Source: an uncultured Eggerthellaceae bacterium (GTDB lineage Bacteria; Actinomycetota; Coriobacteriia; Coriobacteriales; Eggerthellaceae). Taken from it: 10,196 bases of DNA. The stretch covers positions 1-10,196 of the forward strand of contig CAMOUE010000066.1 in NCBI GenBank assembly GCA_946626265.1, written 5' to 3'. The position numbers were made by a program, and so were the translations under genes. Positions 1 to 6,954 of the stretch are shown piece by piece (the stretch's first letter is position 1; every line of letters begins with the position of its first letter). The notes below the pieces were generated by a model. The model was not told where the DNA came from, made no database searches, and was given only the letters and a program-made list of their open reading frames with translations.

Positions 1-43
1 CGTCGAATCGCGTCGTCGAATCGCGCAAATTTCATGTGCAGAA

Positions 44-70
44 AAAGCGCACGCTGTTGTTGTGCTCTTT
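44..70 (+). terminator. possible terminator of a gene lying left of the window
   Basis: AAAG-C-GCAC (44-52) can pair with GTGC-T-CTTT (62-70) across one mismatch, giving a hairpin with a nine-base loop whose right arm ends in a short T run. This would suit the end of an upstream transcript just before the rpsA promoter. The stem is weak and the T run is only three bases. No gene end is visible in bases 1-43, so the call is tentative. Confidence 0.22.
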
Positions 71-86
71 AGTCGGCATCCGTGCG

Positions 87-95
87 TGCTATACT
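87..95 (+). promoter_or_regulatory. rpsA promoter, extended -10
   Basis: TGCTATACT is an extended -10 element (TGn followed by TATACT, five of six matches to consensus). No good -35 hexamer lies 16-18 bases upstream; TTTAGT at 68-73 is the nearest. An extended -10 promoter can work without a strong -35. Transcription would start near 101-103, giving rpsA a leader of about 147 bases. Confidence 0.5.
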
Positions 96-102
96 GCTCG
101 AA

Positions 103-245
103 CTTGCAGATTGCCTGCAAGTAAGTAAATATTGGCCCCCGAGACATGTTTGTTACGCGGCCGCGTCTGCGAGCTTTCAGCGAAAGCGAACATGGTGAAC
201 TGCTGAACGATCATGTTGACGGGTCCCCGACAACGAAAGGGGTCC
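103..245 (+). promoter_or_regulatory. structured 5' leader of rpsA with pairable ribosome binding site
   Basis: The predicted leader holds four inverted repeats in series: CTTGCAG/CTGCAAG (103-109 with 115-121), the 12-base palindrome ACGCGGCCGCGT (155-166), GCTTTC/GAAAGC (173-178 with 182-187), and GGTCCCC with GGGGTCC (222-228 with 239-245, one T-T mismatch). The last includes the Shine-Dalgarno GAAAGGGG (235-242), so its GGGG core can be base-paired. S1 is known to repress its own translation through leader hairpins in Gammaproteobacteria; an equivalent role here is inference. Confidence 0.4.
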
Positions 246-248
246 GTT

Positions 249-1484
249 TTGACCGAGATCAAAAATCCCGACGTCATCGATTTCTCCGACATCAGCGATG
301 AGCAATTCAACGAGATGATCGATGGCACCCTGACCGAGTTCGACGAGGGCGATCTCGTCGACGGCACGATCGTAAAGATCGAGCGCGACGAGGTTCTGGT
401 CGACATCGGGTTCAAGTCCGAAGGCGTTATCCCCGTCCGCGAGCTTTCCATCCGCAAGGACGCCGATCCGTCCGACCTCGTCGAGGTTGGCGACAAGATC
501 GAGGCCCTCGTCCTGCAGAAGGAAGACAAGGACGGCCGCCTGATCCTCTCCAAGAAGCGCGCCGAGTACGAGCGCTCCTGGATTTCCGTCGAGGAGAAGT
601 TCAAGGCCGGCGAGCCCGTCACCGGCGAGGTTATCGAAGTCGTCAAGGGCGGCCTCATCATCGACATCGGGCTGCGCGGCTTCCTGCCCGCCTCCCTCGT
701 CGACCTCCGTCGCGTCAAGGACCTCGACATGTACCTCAACACCGAGCTCGAGGCCCGCATCATCGAGATGGACCGCAACCGCAACAACGTCGTGCTTTCC
801 CGCCGCGTGCTGCTGGAGGAAGGCCGCAAGAACGAGCGTGCCGAGATTCTGGCCAAGCTCACCAAGGGCATGCGCCTCAAGGGTTCCGTCTCCTCGATCG
901 TCGACTTCGGCGCCTTCGTCGACCTCGGCGGCATCGACGGCCTGGTGCACATCTCCGAGCTGTCCTGGAACCATGTCAACCATCCTTCCGAGGTCGTCAA
1001 GGTCGGCCAGGAAGTCGAGGTTGAGGTTCTCGACGTCGACCTGAACCGCGAGCGCATTTCGCTCGGCCTCAAGCAGACCCAGCCCGATCCGTGGATCAAG
1101 CTGGTCGAGGCTTACCCGGTCGGCACCATTGTCGACGGCACGGTCACGAAGGTCGTCCCGTTCGGTGCGTTCGTCCAGCTCGGCGAGGCAACCGAGGGCC
1201 TCGTGCATATCTCCGAGATGGCTCCGCGCCACATCGAGACGCCGTCTCAGGTCGTCAAGGTCGGCGACGCCGTCAAGGTGAAGGTCATGGAGATCAACCC
1301 CGAGCGCCGTCGCATCAGCCTGTCCATGAAGGCCGCCGCTGCCGAGCTCGGCATCGAGATCGCCGTCGACGAGTCCGTCGTCGCCGAAGAGCGTCCTGCT
1401 CGCAAGCCGCGCCGTGACAAGGAAGGCGAAGCTGCCGAGGCCCCTGCCGCCGAGGAAGCCGCTACCGAAGAGGCTGCCGAATAG
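249..1484 (+). CDS. rpsA: 30S ribosomal protein S1
   Basis: RpsA binds single-stranded mRNA on the small ribosomal subunit and helps initiate translation. The 411-residue product has four S1 (OB-fold) domains at about residues 33-103, 120-187, 206-275 and 291-361. Domains 3 and 4 carry the characteristic FGAFV...GLVHISE pattern (from 220 and 305). The C-terminal tail (about 380-411) has a basic patch and then an alanine/glutamate-rich stretch, as in actinobacterial S1; four domains is the actinobacterial form, against six in E. coli. The start is taken as TTG at 249, which has GAAAGGGG at 235-242 with six bases of spacing and gives the usual N-terminus MTEIKNPD. The in-frame ATG at 213 has no ribosome binding site. 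The gene has its own promoter and terminator, so it is probably monocistronic. Family identity is secure; the start is likely. Confidence 0.96.
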   Translation: MTEIKNPDVIDFSDISDEQFNEMIDGTLTEFDEGDLVDGTIVKIERDEVLVDIGFKSEGVIPVRELSIRKDADPSDLVEVGDKIEALVLQKEDKDGRLILSKKRAEYERSWISVEEKFKAGEPVTGEVIEVVKGGLIIDIGLRGFLPASLVDLRRVKDLDMYLNTELEARIIEMDRNRNNVVLSRRVLLEEGRKNERAEILAKLTKGMRLKGSVSSIVDFGAFVDLGGIDGLVHISELSWNHVNHPSEVVKVGQEVEVEVLDVDLNRERISLGLKQTQPDPWIKLVEAYPVGTIVDGTVTKVVPFGAFVQLGEATEGLVHISEMAPRHIETPSQVVKVGDAVKVKVMEINPERRRISLSMKAAAAELGIEIAVDESVVAEERPARKPRRDKEGEAAEAPAAEEAATEEAAE

Positions 1485-1510
1485 CGCCATTTCGCCATAC
1501 GCGATTGCCA

Positions 1511-1538
1511 GGGGACCCGATCGGGTCCCCTTTCGTTT
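1511..1538 (+). terminator. intrinsic terminator of rpsA
   Basis: GGGGACCC and GGGTCCCC form a perfect eight-base-pair stem with the loop GATC (1511-1530), followed by TTTCGTTT. It begins 26 bases after the rpsA stop and separates rpsA from coaE. Confidence 0.85.
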
Positions 1539-1569
1539 GCCCGCACATCGACGCCAACTCAAAATCGTG

Positions 1570-1575
1570 TATCAT
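1570..1575 (+). promoter_or_regulatory. possible coaE-uvrB promoter (-10)
   Basis: TATCAT lies 30 bases before the coaE start and downstream of the rpsA terminator, where a promoter for coaE-uvrB would be expected. No convincing -35 is seen at the right distance, so this rests on position and one hexamer. Confidence 0.3.
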
Positions 1576-1604
1576 TGGGAAAACGTTTGCGAAAAGGAGC
1601 GGGC

Positions 1605-2204
1605 ATGGAGAAAATCTTCGTCATCGGCGGTATGGGCGCAGGGAAGTCAACTGCACGCAAAGCTCTTGTTGACCAGGGGCTCGAGTACATCGATCTCGAC
1701 AAGATCGGGCATGAGATCCATCATTGGCAGGTCGTGAAGGACGACTTGGCAGCCGCGTTCGGCCCGGACGTGCTCGATGCCGACGGGGAAGTCGACCGCA
1801 AGGCGCTTGCCCGTAAGGCGTTCGCCAGCCCCGCCGAGACCCGCAAGCTCAATCGAATCACGCTGCCGCGCATTGAGGACGCCTTCACCACGAAGCTCGA
1901 CGAGCTCGAGGCCGCGGGGTGCCCTGCGGTTGTCGTCGAACAGTCCGTCTTCAAGAGCCGGCAGATGTCGCTCGCCTACCTCGCCGACGTCGTCATCGCG
2001 GTGCTCGCCCCGCTCGAGGTGCGCATCGAGCGCGCGGTGGCTTCCGGCTTCGACGAGAAGGACGTGCGGAGGCGCATCGCCCAGCAGATAACCGATGCCG
2101 AGCGTATCGAGCAGGCCGACGTCGTCTTCAACAACGACGGCACGAAGGAAGAGCTCTACAACAAGGTCATCGACTGGTGGAACGACTACAACGCCGTCGA
2201 CTAA
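1605..2204 (+). CDS. coaE: dephospho-CoA kinase (divergent CoaE)
   Basis: CoaE performs the last step of coenzyme A synthesis, ATP-dependent phosphorylation of the 3'-hydroxyl of dephospho-CoA, in the cytosol. The 199-residue product has the P-loop GGMGAGKS at residues 8-15, the substrate-region pattern YIDLDKIGHEIH (28-39), LNRITLPRI (82-90), a lid-like VRIERAVASGFDEKDVRRRIAQQ region (139-161) and the usual ending ADVVFNNDGTKEEL (171-184). Length and order fit CoaE. Three positions differ from what is typical: DLD instead of DAD, TLP instead of THP, and EQSVFKS (112-118) where a PLLFE-type motif is usual. The start at 1605 follows AAAGGAGC (1593-1600); the ATG at 1575 lacks such a site. It precedes uvrB by 34 bases. 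The extra C-terminal domain of mycobacterial CoaE is absent. Family assignment is good on the P-loop, the flanking motifs and the rpsA-coaE-uvrB order. Confidence 0.88.
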   Translation: MEKIFVIGGMGAGKSTARKALVDQGLEYIDLDKIGHEIHHWQVVKDDLAAAFGPDVLDADGEVDRKALARKAFASPAETRKLNRITLPRIEDAFTTKLDELEAAGCPAVVVEQSVFKSRQMSLAYLADVVIAVLAPLEVRIERAVASGFDEKDVRRRIAQQITDAERIEQADVVFNNDGTKEELYNKVIDWWNDYNAVD

Positions 2205-2238
2205 CATGGCACATCTTTCCAATCTAGAAGGCGTCAGC

Positions 2239-4356
2239 ATGGAGGGCAAGCTGCCCGACGTGCGGCTTGCAAGCACCCCGCTCCGGGTCGTCGCGCCCTA
2301 CGAGATGGCCGGCGATCAGCCCCAGGCCGTCGACGGGCTCGCCAAGGGCGTGCGCGATGGCCTGCGCTACCAGACGCTGCTCGGCGTGACGGGCTCGGGC
2401 AAGACGTTCACGATGGCCAAGACCATCGAGGCCGTTCAGAAGCCGACGCTCATCATGGCGCCGAACAAGACGTTGGCCGCCCAGCTCGCGTCCGAGCTCA
2501 AGGAGTTCTTTCCCGACAACGCCGTCGTCTATTTCGTCTCGTATTACGACTACTACCAGCCCGAGGCGTACGTGCCGTCGTCGGACACGTTCATAGAGAA
2601 GGACGCCTCGATCAACGAAGAGGTCGAGAAGCTGCGCCACGCCGCCACGAGTGCGCTGCTGTCGCGGCGCGACGTGATTGTCGTTGCATCCGTGAGCTGC
2701 ATATACGGCATCGGCTCGCCGATGGACTACGCGGGCATGGCCGTGTTCGTCGACAAGCAGGTGCCAGCCGAGCGCGACGACGTCATCCACGGGCTCATCG
2801 ACATCCAGTACGACCGCAACGACTACGAGCTCTCGCGCGGGACGTTTCGGGTGCGCGGCGATTCGCTCGACGTGTTTCCGCCGTACGCCGACAACCCGAT
2901 TCGCATCGAGTTCTGGGGCGACGAAATCGAGGGCATTGCCGAAATCGACAACGTGACGGGCGAGGTCATAGGCACGTACGAAGCGCTGCCGATCTGGCCC
3001 GCCTCCCATTACGTGACCGCGCGCCCGAAGATGGACCGCGCCCTGAAGACAATCGGCGAGGAGCTGCAGCAGCGCCTGGAGCAATTCAGGTCGGAGGGGA
3101 AGCTCCTCGAAGCCGAGCGGCTCGAGATGAGGACGAACTACGACCTCGAAATGCTCGAGACCATGGGCTTTTGCAGCGGCATCGAGAACTACTCGCGCCA
3201 TCTCGACGGCCGGGAGCCGGGCGAGCCGCCCTATACGCTCATCGACTATTTCCCCAAGGACTTCCTCTGCATCATCGACGAATCGCATGTGACGGTGCCG
3301 CAGATCCGCGGCATGCACGAGGGCGACCGAAGCCGGAAGATCACGTTGGCCGAGCACGGTTTCCGCCTCCCGAGCTGCCTGGACAACCGGCCGCTGCGCT
3401 TCGACGAGTTCGAGGCGCGCGTGCCCCAGTTCATCTACGTGTCGGCGACGCCCGGCGATTACGAGGAGAACGTGAGCCAGGCCCGGGTCGAGCAGATCAT
3501 CCGCCCGACCGGATTGCTCGATCCCGAGATTATCGTGCGCCCCATCTTGTCGCAGATCGACGACGTCATCGACGAAGTGCAGGTCCGTGCGGAGAGGGGC
3601 GAGCGCACGCTCATCACCACGCTTACGAAGAAGATGGCCGAGGATCTGACCGATCACCTGCTCGACCAGGGCGTGAAGGCGCGCTACATGCATTCCGACA
3701 TCGGCACGCTCGAGCGCGTCGAGATCCTGCGCGACTTGCGCCTCGGCAAGTTCGACGTGCTCGTGGGCATCAACCTCCTGCGCGAGGGGCTCGATTTGCC
3801 CGAAGTCTCGCTCGTGGCCATCCTCGACGCGGACAAGGAAGGCTTCCTGCGCAACCACCGCTCGCTCATACAGACGATCGGACGAGCGGCGCGCAACGTG
3901 TCGGGCCAGGTCATCATGTATGCAGATAAAATAACCGACTCGATGCGCAACGCCATCGACGAAACGCGCCGGCGCCGCGAAATACAGATGGCGTACAACG
4001 AGGAACACGGCATCGAGCCGCAGACCATTCGCAAGGCGATCAACGACGTCCTCGGGTTCGTGACCGAGGAAGTGGAAGGCCTGACCGCCGAGGACGTCAA
4101 CAAGGAGCTCGCCGCGCTCTCGCGCGAGGAAGTGCTGCGAATCATCTCGAGCATGGAAGACGAGATGGCGGTCGCCTCCAAGAACATGGACTTCGAAGAG
4201 GCCGCCCACCTGCGCGACCAGGTGGTGAAGCTGCGCGCCCAGGTCGAGGGGCAATCGGAAAGCGACGTGCTCGCGGGAATGAAGAAGCAGGCGCGCAAGG
4301 GCAGCGCGTTCGGAAATCGCAAGCATGCGGCATATGGGAGCAGCAGGCGGAGCTAG
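2239..4356 (+). CDS. uvrB: excinuclease ABC subunit B
   Basis: UvrB is the damage-verifying helicase-like subunit of nucleotide excision repair. It is loaded by UvrA and then binds UvrC for incision. The 705-residue product shows Walker A GVTGSGKT (49-56), the DNA-clamping beta-hairpin start YYDYYQPEAY (102-111), the DESH box (347-350), GINLLREGLD (510-519), the arginine-finger motif QTIGRAARN (545-553), and a C-terminal UVR motif that contacts UvrC (about 633-668). Length is normal for actinobacteria. ATG 2239 is chosen because AGAAGG lies at 2226-2231 with seven bases of spacing. ATG 2206, next to the coaE stop, has no ribosome binding site. It is probably cotranscribed with coaE. No terminator follows: its TAG overlaps the stop codon of the convergent minus-strand gene. 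Confidence 0.97.
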   Translation: MEGKLPDVRLASTPLRVVAPYEMAGDQPQAVDGLAKGVRDGLRYQTLLGVTGSGKTFTMAKTIEAVQKPTLIMAPNKTLAAQLASELKEFFPDNAVVYFVSYYDYYQPEAYVPSSDTFIEKDASINEEVEKLRHAATSALLSRRDVIVVASVSCIYGIGSPMDYAGMAVFVDKQVPAERDDVIHGLIDIQYDRNDYELSRGTFRVRGDSLDVFPPYADNPIRIEFWGDEIEGIAEIDNVTGEVIGTYEALPIWPASHYVTARPKMDRALKTIGEELQQRLEQFRSEGKLLEAERLEMRTNYDLEMLETMGFCSGIENYSRHLDGREPGEPPYTLIDYFPKDFLCIIDESHVTVPQIRGMHEGDRSRKITLAEHGFRLPSCLDNRPLRFDEFEARVPQFIYVSATPGDYEENVSQARVEQIIRPTGLLDPEIIVRPILSQIDDVIDEVQVRAERGERTLITTLTKKMAEDLTDHLLDQGVKARYMHSDIGTLERVEILRDLRLGKFDVLVGINLLREGLDLPEVSLVAILDADKEGFLRNHRSLIQTIGRAARNVSGQVIMYADKITDSMRNAIDETRRRREIQMAYNEEHGIEPQTIRKAINDVLGFVTEEVEGLTAEDVNKELAALSREEVLRIISSMEDEMAVASKNMDFEEAAHLRDQVVKLRAQVEGQSESDVLAGMKKQARKGSAFGNRKHAAYGSSRRS

Positions 4357-6095
4357 TCGAGGACCGGGGTCGAAAGCCTCCCGAGCGCCTCGACCATGTC
4401 GGGCTGCTCGATGAGGAAATGGGCGGCAGGCGGCGTTGATTTGGAGACGACGGCGTAGCAACCTTTTTTCACGGAGACCTGGATGTTGCGGAAGCGCGAT
4501 CCCTTGTCGACGGCGAGCTTGAACGTGGGGTGCTCGCGGGCGAAGGCGCGCGTCTGCTCGAGATGCTCGAAGTACTGCTCGCTCGTGTAGGGAATCGACA
4601 TCTCGGAGTTGAGCTTCGGCGGCAGCAGCACGGCGGGAAACTCGTCGTATTCGCTGAACTGGAAATTGGGCGTTTCCGCCACGATCGTGCCGACGGACAG
4701 CTTGCGCTCGAAAAGCCGCCTGCGGCGCATGACATGCTGGACGGCCGAGGCGATCGCGTCGCTCGCGAAGCCGTTGCTCGCAAGGATTCGTTCGAGCAGG
4801 TCGGCGGATATCGTTTCGATCGGCAGCGTGCTCATGATGATGCGCAGGTTGCCCGGCGTGTCGATCGAGCTCGAAAGGTAATCCATGAACTGCTCGCCCT
4901 GGTCCGTCTTGTAAACCCTGAGCAACGGTTTTGATTCCTGGAGCAGGAGGTCGGTGCGTTCGCGGTGGTAGCGCACCTCCTCGGGTTGCCGCGTGATGGT
5001 GCAGCGGCTCTTCGCATGGTGGCCGGATATCGCCTCGCAGAACAGCGCGGCGTCGCCTGATGTTTTGACCAGGTGGCTGAACGTCTCGTCATCGGATTGC
5101 TGCAGGGAATAGGACGATACCATGCCCGTCAGGTAAAGGGGTATCCATTCCTCGAGCTCGGAGATGATGTCGGTGACGGGCTTCTTCGTCGCGTGGATGA
5201 CTTTGAGGTGCAGCCCCTTTTTCAGCAGGCGCGCAATTCCGGCGAGGCGGGCGTTCTGGAGTTCGGGGTCGGATATTTCCCGAACGAACGAGGCGTCGCT
5301 GTACGTCACGATGTCGTCCGTGGCGTCCGACGCCGCGACAAGCGCGATGAAATCGAGCTCGCTTTGCGCCAGCCCGTCAATACCGGTGTAATGGCGCAAC
5401 GTCGGCGCGCTGCCCGTTTCGTCGAAGCCGGGGTCTTCGTCCACGATGTCCGAGAAGTCGGCGCTGTCGAACCTGTCGATCTTCTCGAGGAAGGCGATCG
5501 TCGGGTCCTTCGAGGGGGCCGCCTTCGAGCCGAGCCAATTCGCGACGGCCTGCGCTCGGAGGGTCTGTTCGTCGATGTCCTCGATGTCGGCGTCGATGAC
5601 CTGGGCGAGCGCTCGAAGGTTCGACCTGCTCGATTGCCGCCTGGCGATGTATTGCGAGACGTTCTCGACGAACGAGTGCACGTCCGCCGGCTTGCGCTGG
5701 CGGGCGAGGATGCGGGAGACGTACGACGGGTCGAATCCAAGCGCGTCGGCGAGTGCGCTGTTGCTGATGGACAAGGCGGAGACGAGCGCGTTGAGGTTGG
5801 CGATGAACGTCGAGTAGCTGACGTCGATCCCGTTGATGGAAAACGCCAGCTCCTCCAGTATCTGTTGCTCGGTTTTCTGCCGTACGTGGCTATTGCGGTC
5901 GGCGCTTTGACGTTCGGAGAGCCGCGCCAATGCGGCAGAAAGCGCTTGCAGGTTTTTGCCGTCCGCAGTGGGAACGCGTGCGCCGGCACGGTACCGGCTG
6001 ATTGCAGATGCGGAGATGCCCGATTCGTCGGCGAGCTCTTTCGCGGAGCATCCGATTTCATTGATGTAGAGGTTGAGCTGTTCACTGAATGTCAT
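4353..6095 (-). CDS. double XRE-type helix-turn-helix protein with large unassigned C-terminal region
   Basis: This is a 580-residue protein, probably a DNA-binding regulator. Two XRE-like helix-turn-helix units are visible: SAKELADESGISASAISRYR (17-36) and SNSALADALGFDPSYVSRIL (111-130). They align with each other, which suggests an internal duplication. Residues 200-580 show no enzymatic motif that I recognise. The stretch ARLLKKGLHLKVIHATKK (288-305), then LEEWIPLYLTG (314-324), reminds me of large HTH regulators of unknown function in Firmicutes and Coriobacteria; this is from memory and unverified. No signal peptide or membrane segment is apparent. The start at 6095 has GGAG six bases upstream on the coding strand; the in-frame ATG at 6221 would run through the promoter region. 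The gene is divergent from the unknown gene at 6274 and shares a control region with it, so autoregulation plus control of the neighbour is plausible inference. The C-terminal region may sense a ligand. Confidence 0.85.
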   Translation of the reverse strand: MTFSEQLNLYINEIGCSAKELADESGISASAISRYRAGARVPTADGKNLQALSAALARLSERQSADRNSHVRQKTEQQILEELAFSINGIDVSYSTFIANLNALVSALSISNSALADALGFDPSYVSRILARQRKPADVHSFVENVSQYIARRQSSRSNLRALAQVIDADIEDIDEQTLRAQAVANWLGSKAAPSKDPTIAFLEKIDRFDSADFSDIVDEDPGFDETGSAPTLRHYTGIDGLAQSELDFIALVAASDATDDIVTYSDASFVREISDPELQNARLAGIARLLKKGLHLKVIHATKKPVTDIISELEEWIPLYLTGMVSSYSLQQSDDETFSHLVKTSGDAALFCEAISGHHAKSRCTITRQPEEVRYHRERTDLLLQESKPLLRVYKTDQGEQFMDYLSSSIDTPGNLRIIMSTLPIETISADLLERILASNGFASDAIASAVQHVMRRRRLFERKLSVGTIVAETPNFQFSEYDEFPAVLLPPKLNSEMSIPYTSEQYFEHLEQTRAFAREHPTFKLAVDKGSRFRNIQVSVKKGCYAVVSKSTPPAAHFLIEQPDMVEALGRLSTPVLD

Positions 6096-6164
6096 GAGTC
6101 GCTCCGTCCTCGGCACGGGATGGTTCCTTTTCGTCTCCTTGCCATCGGCATGCAAAAGACGTGC

Positions 6165-6181
6165 CGACAATGGTATTGTTG
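6165..6181. promoter_or_regulatory. candidate operator between divergent genes
   Basis: CGACAAT-GGT-ATTGTTG is an imperfect inverted repeat, with six of seven arm positions pairing and a three-base centre. It spans the predicted -10 of the minus-strand regulator gene and the predicted -35 of the plus-strand gene. A repressor bound here could block both promoters. The XRE protein encoded next door is the natural candidate binder, by position only. Confidence 0.35.
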
Positions 6182-6197
6182 CATAAATCGATGTAAA
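6170..6197 (-). promoter_or_regulatory. predicted promoter of the HTH regulator gene
   Basis: On the minus strand, TTTACA (complement of 6192-6197) is followed after 16 bases by TACCAT (complement of 6170-6175). The start would fall near 6163, giving a leader of about 68 bases to the ATG at 6095. The -10 is only a moderate match, four of six. Confidence 0.4.
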
Positions 6198-6203
6198 TAT
6201 ATT
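6176..6203 (+). promoter_or_regulatory. predicted promoter of the 226-residue unknown gene
   Basis: TTGTTG (6176-6181) and TATATT (6198-6203) are separated by 16 bases. The start would fall near 6210, about 64 bases before the ATG. The segment 6183-6203 is strikingly AT-rich against the surrounding GC-rich DNA, which supports a promoter. It overlaps the divergent promoter on the other strand. Confidence 0.5.
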
Positions 6204-6273
6204 CGACTTGCCGCAAAGCATCCATCAAACGCCGAAAGGCGCAGGCGGTCGGCGAGCGCGACGGGGTGCATAC

Positions 6274-6954
6274 ATGTCCGATAATGAAAAACTCCCTTTC
6301 CAGAGCTTTCGGTTCTCGCTTATCGAAGGAAGGCTTCCACGGCGCGAGATCCGTGTTTCAGCAGGCGAGAAGGGAATGTACGAACTGCATATCTCCAAAG
6401 GCTCGGCGACGAATCCCACGATGAAGATCGACCGGCAGATACCGCTCGAGTCGGCTTGCGCGCTCAGGGACGCGCTGCAGGACATCGGCGTGTTCGGCTG
6501 GGACGATTCGTATGGCGATGCCGTCGGAGCCCCGATGAGGCGATGGACGTTGAGCGTCGTTTTCAAGGAGGGCGTGTTCGCGGTCTCGTCGAAAGGCGGT
6601 AGCGACGTCCCCGTCGGGTTCGAGACGATGCTCGACGAGCTGTATCACCTCGATTTCCCCCGATCCGATTCCGATCGGTCGAGCGCACATGCGGCCAAGC
6701 TCTCCGAAGCCATGTCCTCGTTTGGCGGGATGCCGTCTTTCGGCGAAATCCCGTCGTTGGGCGAAATGCCGTCGAGCGGCGAGATCGCCGAGATGATGGC
6801 GGAGATGCAGCGCAACCCGCAAGCGATGCAGAAGCGCATCAAGGACGAGTTCGCCCATATGGGCCCGGATGAGCAGAACGCGATGCTCGACATGCTCGCA
6901 TCGACCGGCTTCGCCTCGCGCGCTTGGTGGGAGCGGTTCCTGCGAGGTTTGTGA
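6274..6954 (+). CDS. unrecognised 226-residue protein with hexapeptide repeats
   Basis: I do not recognise this protein. The N-terminal part (about 10-130) looks like one compact alpha/beta domain: FSLIEGRL (14-21), a predicted strand MYELHI (35-40), a helix ALRDALQDIGVFGWDD (63-78), strand WTLSVVFKEGVFAVSS (91-106), then a short helix ending in DFPR (127-130). A linker of six-residue repeats follows (150-173). The Met- and Gln-rich helical tail (174-226) contains EMMAEMQRNPQAMQKRI and ends in ASRAWWERFLRGL. There is no signal peptide, membrane span or catalytic motif. ATG 6274 has GGGG at 6263-6266 with seven bases of spacing; the in-frame ATG at 6208 lies at the predicted transcription start. 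It is divergent from the double-HTH regulator, a likely controller. Reading frame, codon use and length support a real gene; function is unknown. Confidence 0.78.
   Translation: MSDNEKLPFQSFRFSLIEGRLPRREIRVSAGEKGMYELHISKGSATNPTMKIDRQIPLESACALRDALQDIGVFGWDDSYGDAVGAPMRRWTLSVVFKEGVFAVSSKGGSDVPVGFETMLDELYHLDFPRSDSDRSSAHAAKLSEAMSSFGGMPSFGEIPSLGEMPSSGEIAEMMAEMQRNPQAMQKRIKDEFAHMGPDEQNAMLDMLASTGFASRAWWERFLRGL
6721..6792 (+). repeat. four tandem 18-base units coding for a hexapeptide repeat
   Basis: Four consecutive 18-base units encode FGGMPS, FGEIPS, LGEMPS and SGEIAE (residues 150-173). The consensus is x-G-E-[MI]-P-S, and the last copy has degenerated. The repeat links the N-terminal domain to the helical tail of the unknown protein. 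Confidence 0.75.

Noticed and set aside
213..248. ATG 213 as the rpsA start
   Set aside because: It lacks a Shine-Dalgarno site and adds 12 residues unlike the S1 N-terminus; TTG 249 has GAAAGGGG at good spacing.
145..303. Possible upstream ORF beginning at ATG 145 in the rpsA leader
   Set aside because: No ribosome binding site, and it overlaps the rpsA start out of frame with no coding signature.
1511..1530. The 20-base palindrome after rpsA as a protein-binding operator
   Set aside because: Its position after the stop codon, the GC-rich stem and the trailing T run fit an intrinsic terminator better.
177..1562. Long minus-strand open frame (461 codons) opposite rpsA
   Set aside because: It mirrors rpsA codon bias in GC-rich DNA, has no recognisable domain, and rpsA is unambiguous on the other strand.
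2206..2238. ATG 2206 as the uvrB start
   Set aside because: No ribosome binding site precedes it. ATG 2239 has one and gives a normal UvrB length. It cannot be fully excluded, because translational coupling to the coaE stop is possible.
2224..4461. Long minus-strand open frame (745 codons) opposite uvrB
   Set aside because: Composition is low-complexity His/Val/Asp/Arg typical of an antisense shadow, and uvrB has all its motifs on the plus strand.
6096..6221. Extended N-terminus of the HTH protein from ATG 6221
   Set aside because: The 42 extra residues would be encoded across the AT-rich promoter region; ATG 6095 has a good GGAG site.
5073..6284. Plus-strand open frame (403 codons) opposite the HTH regulator gene
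   Set aside because: No domain is recognisable, and it runs through the divergent promoter region. The minus strand encodes two good helix-turn-helix units.
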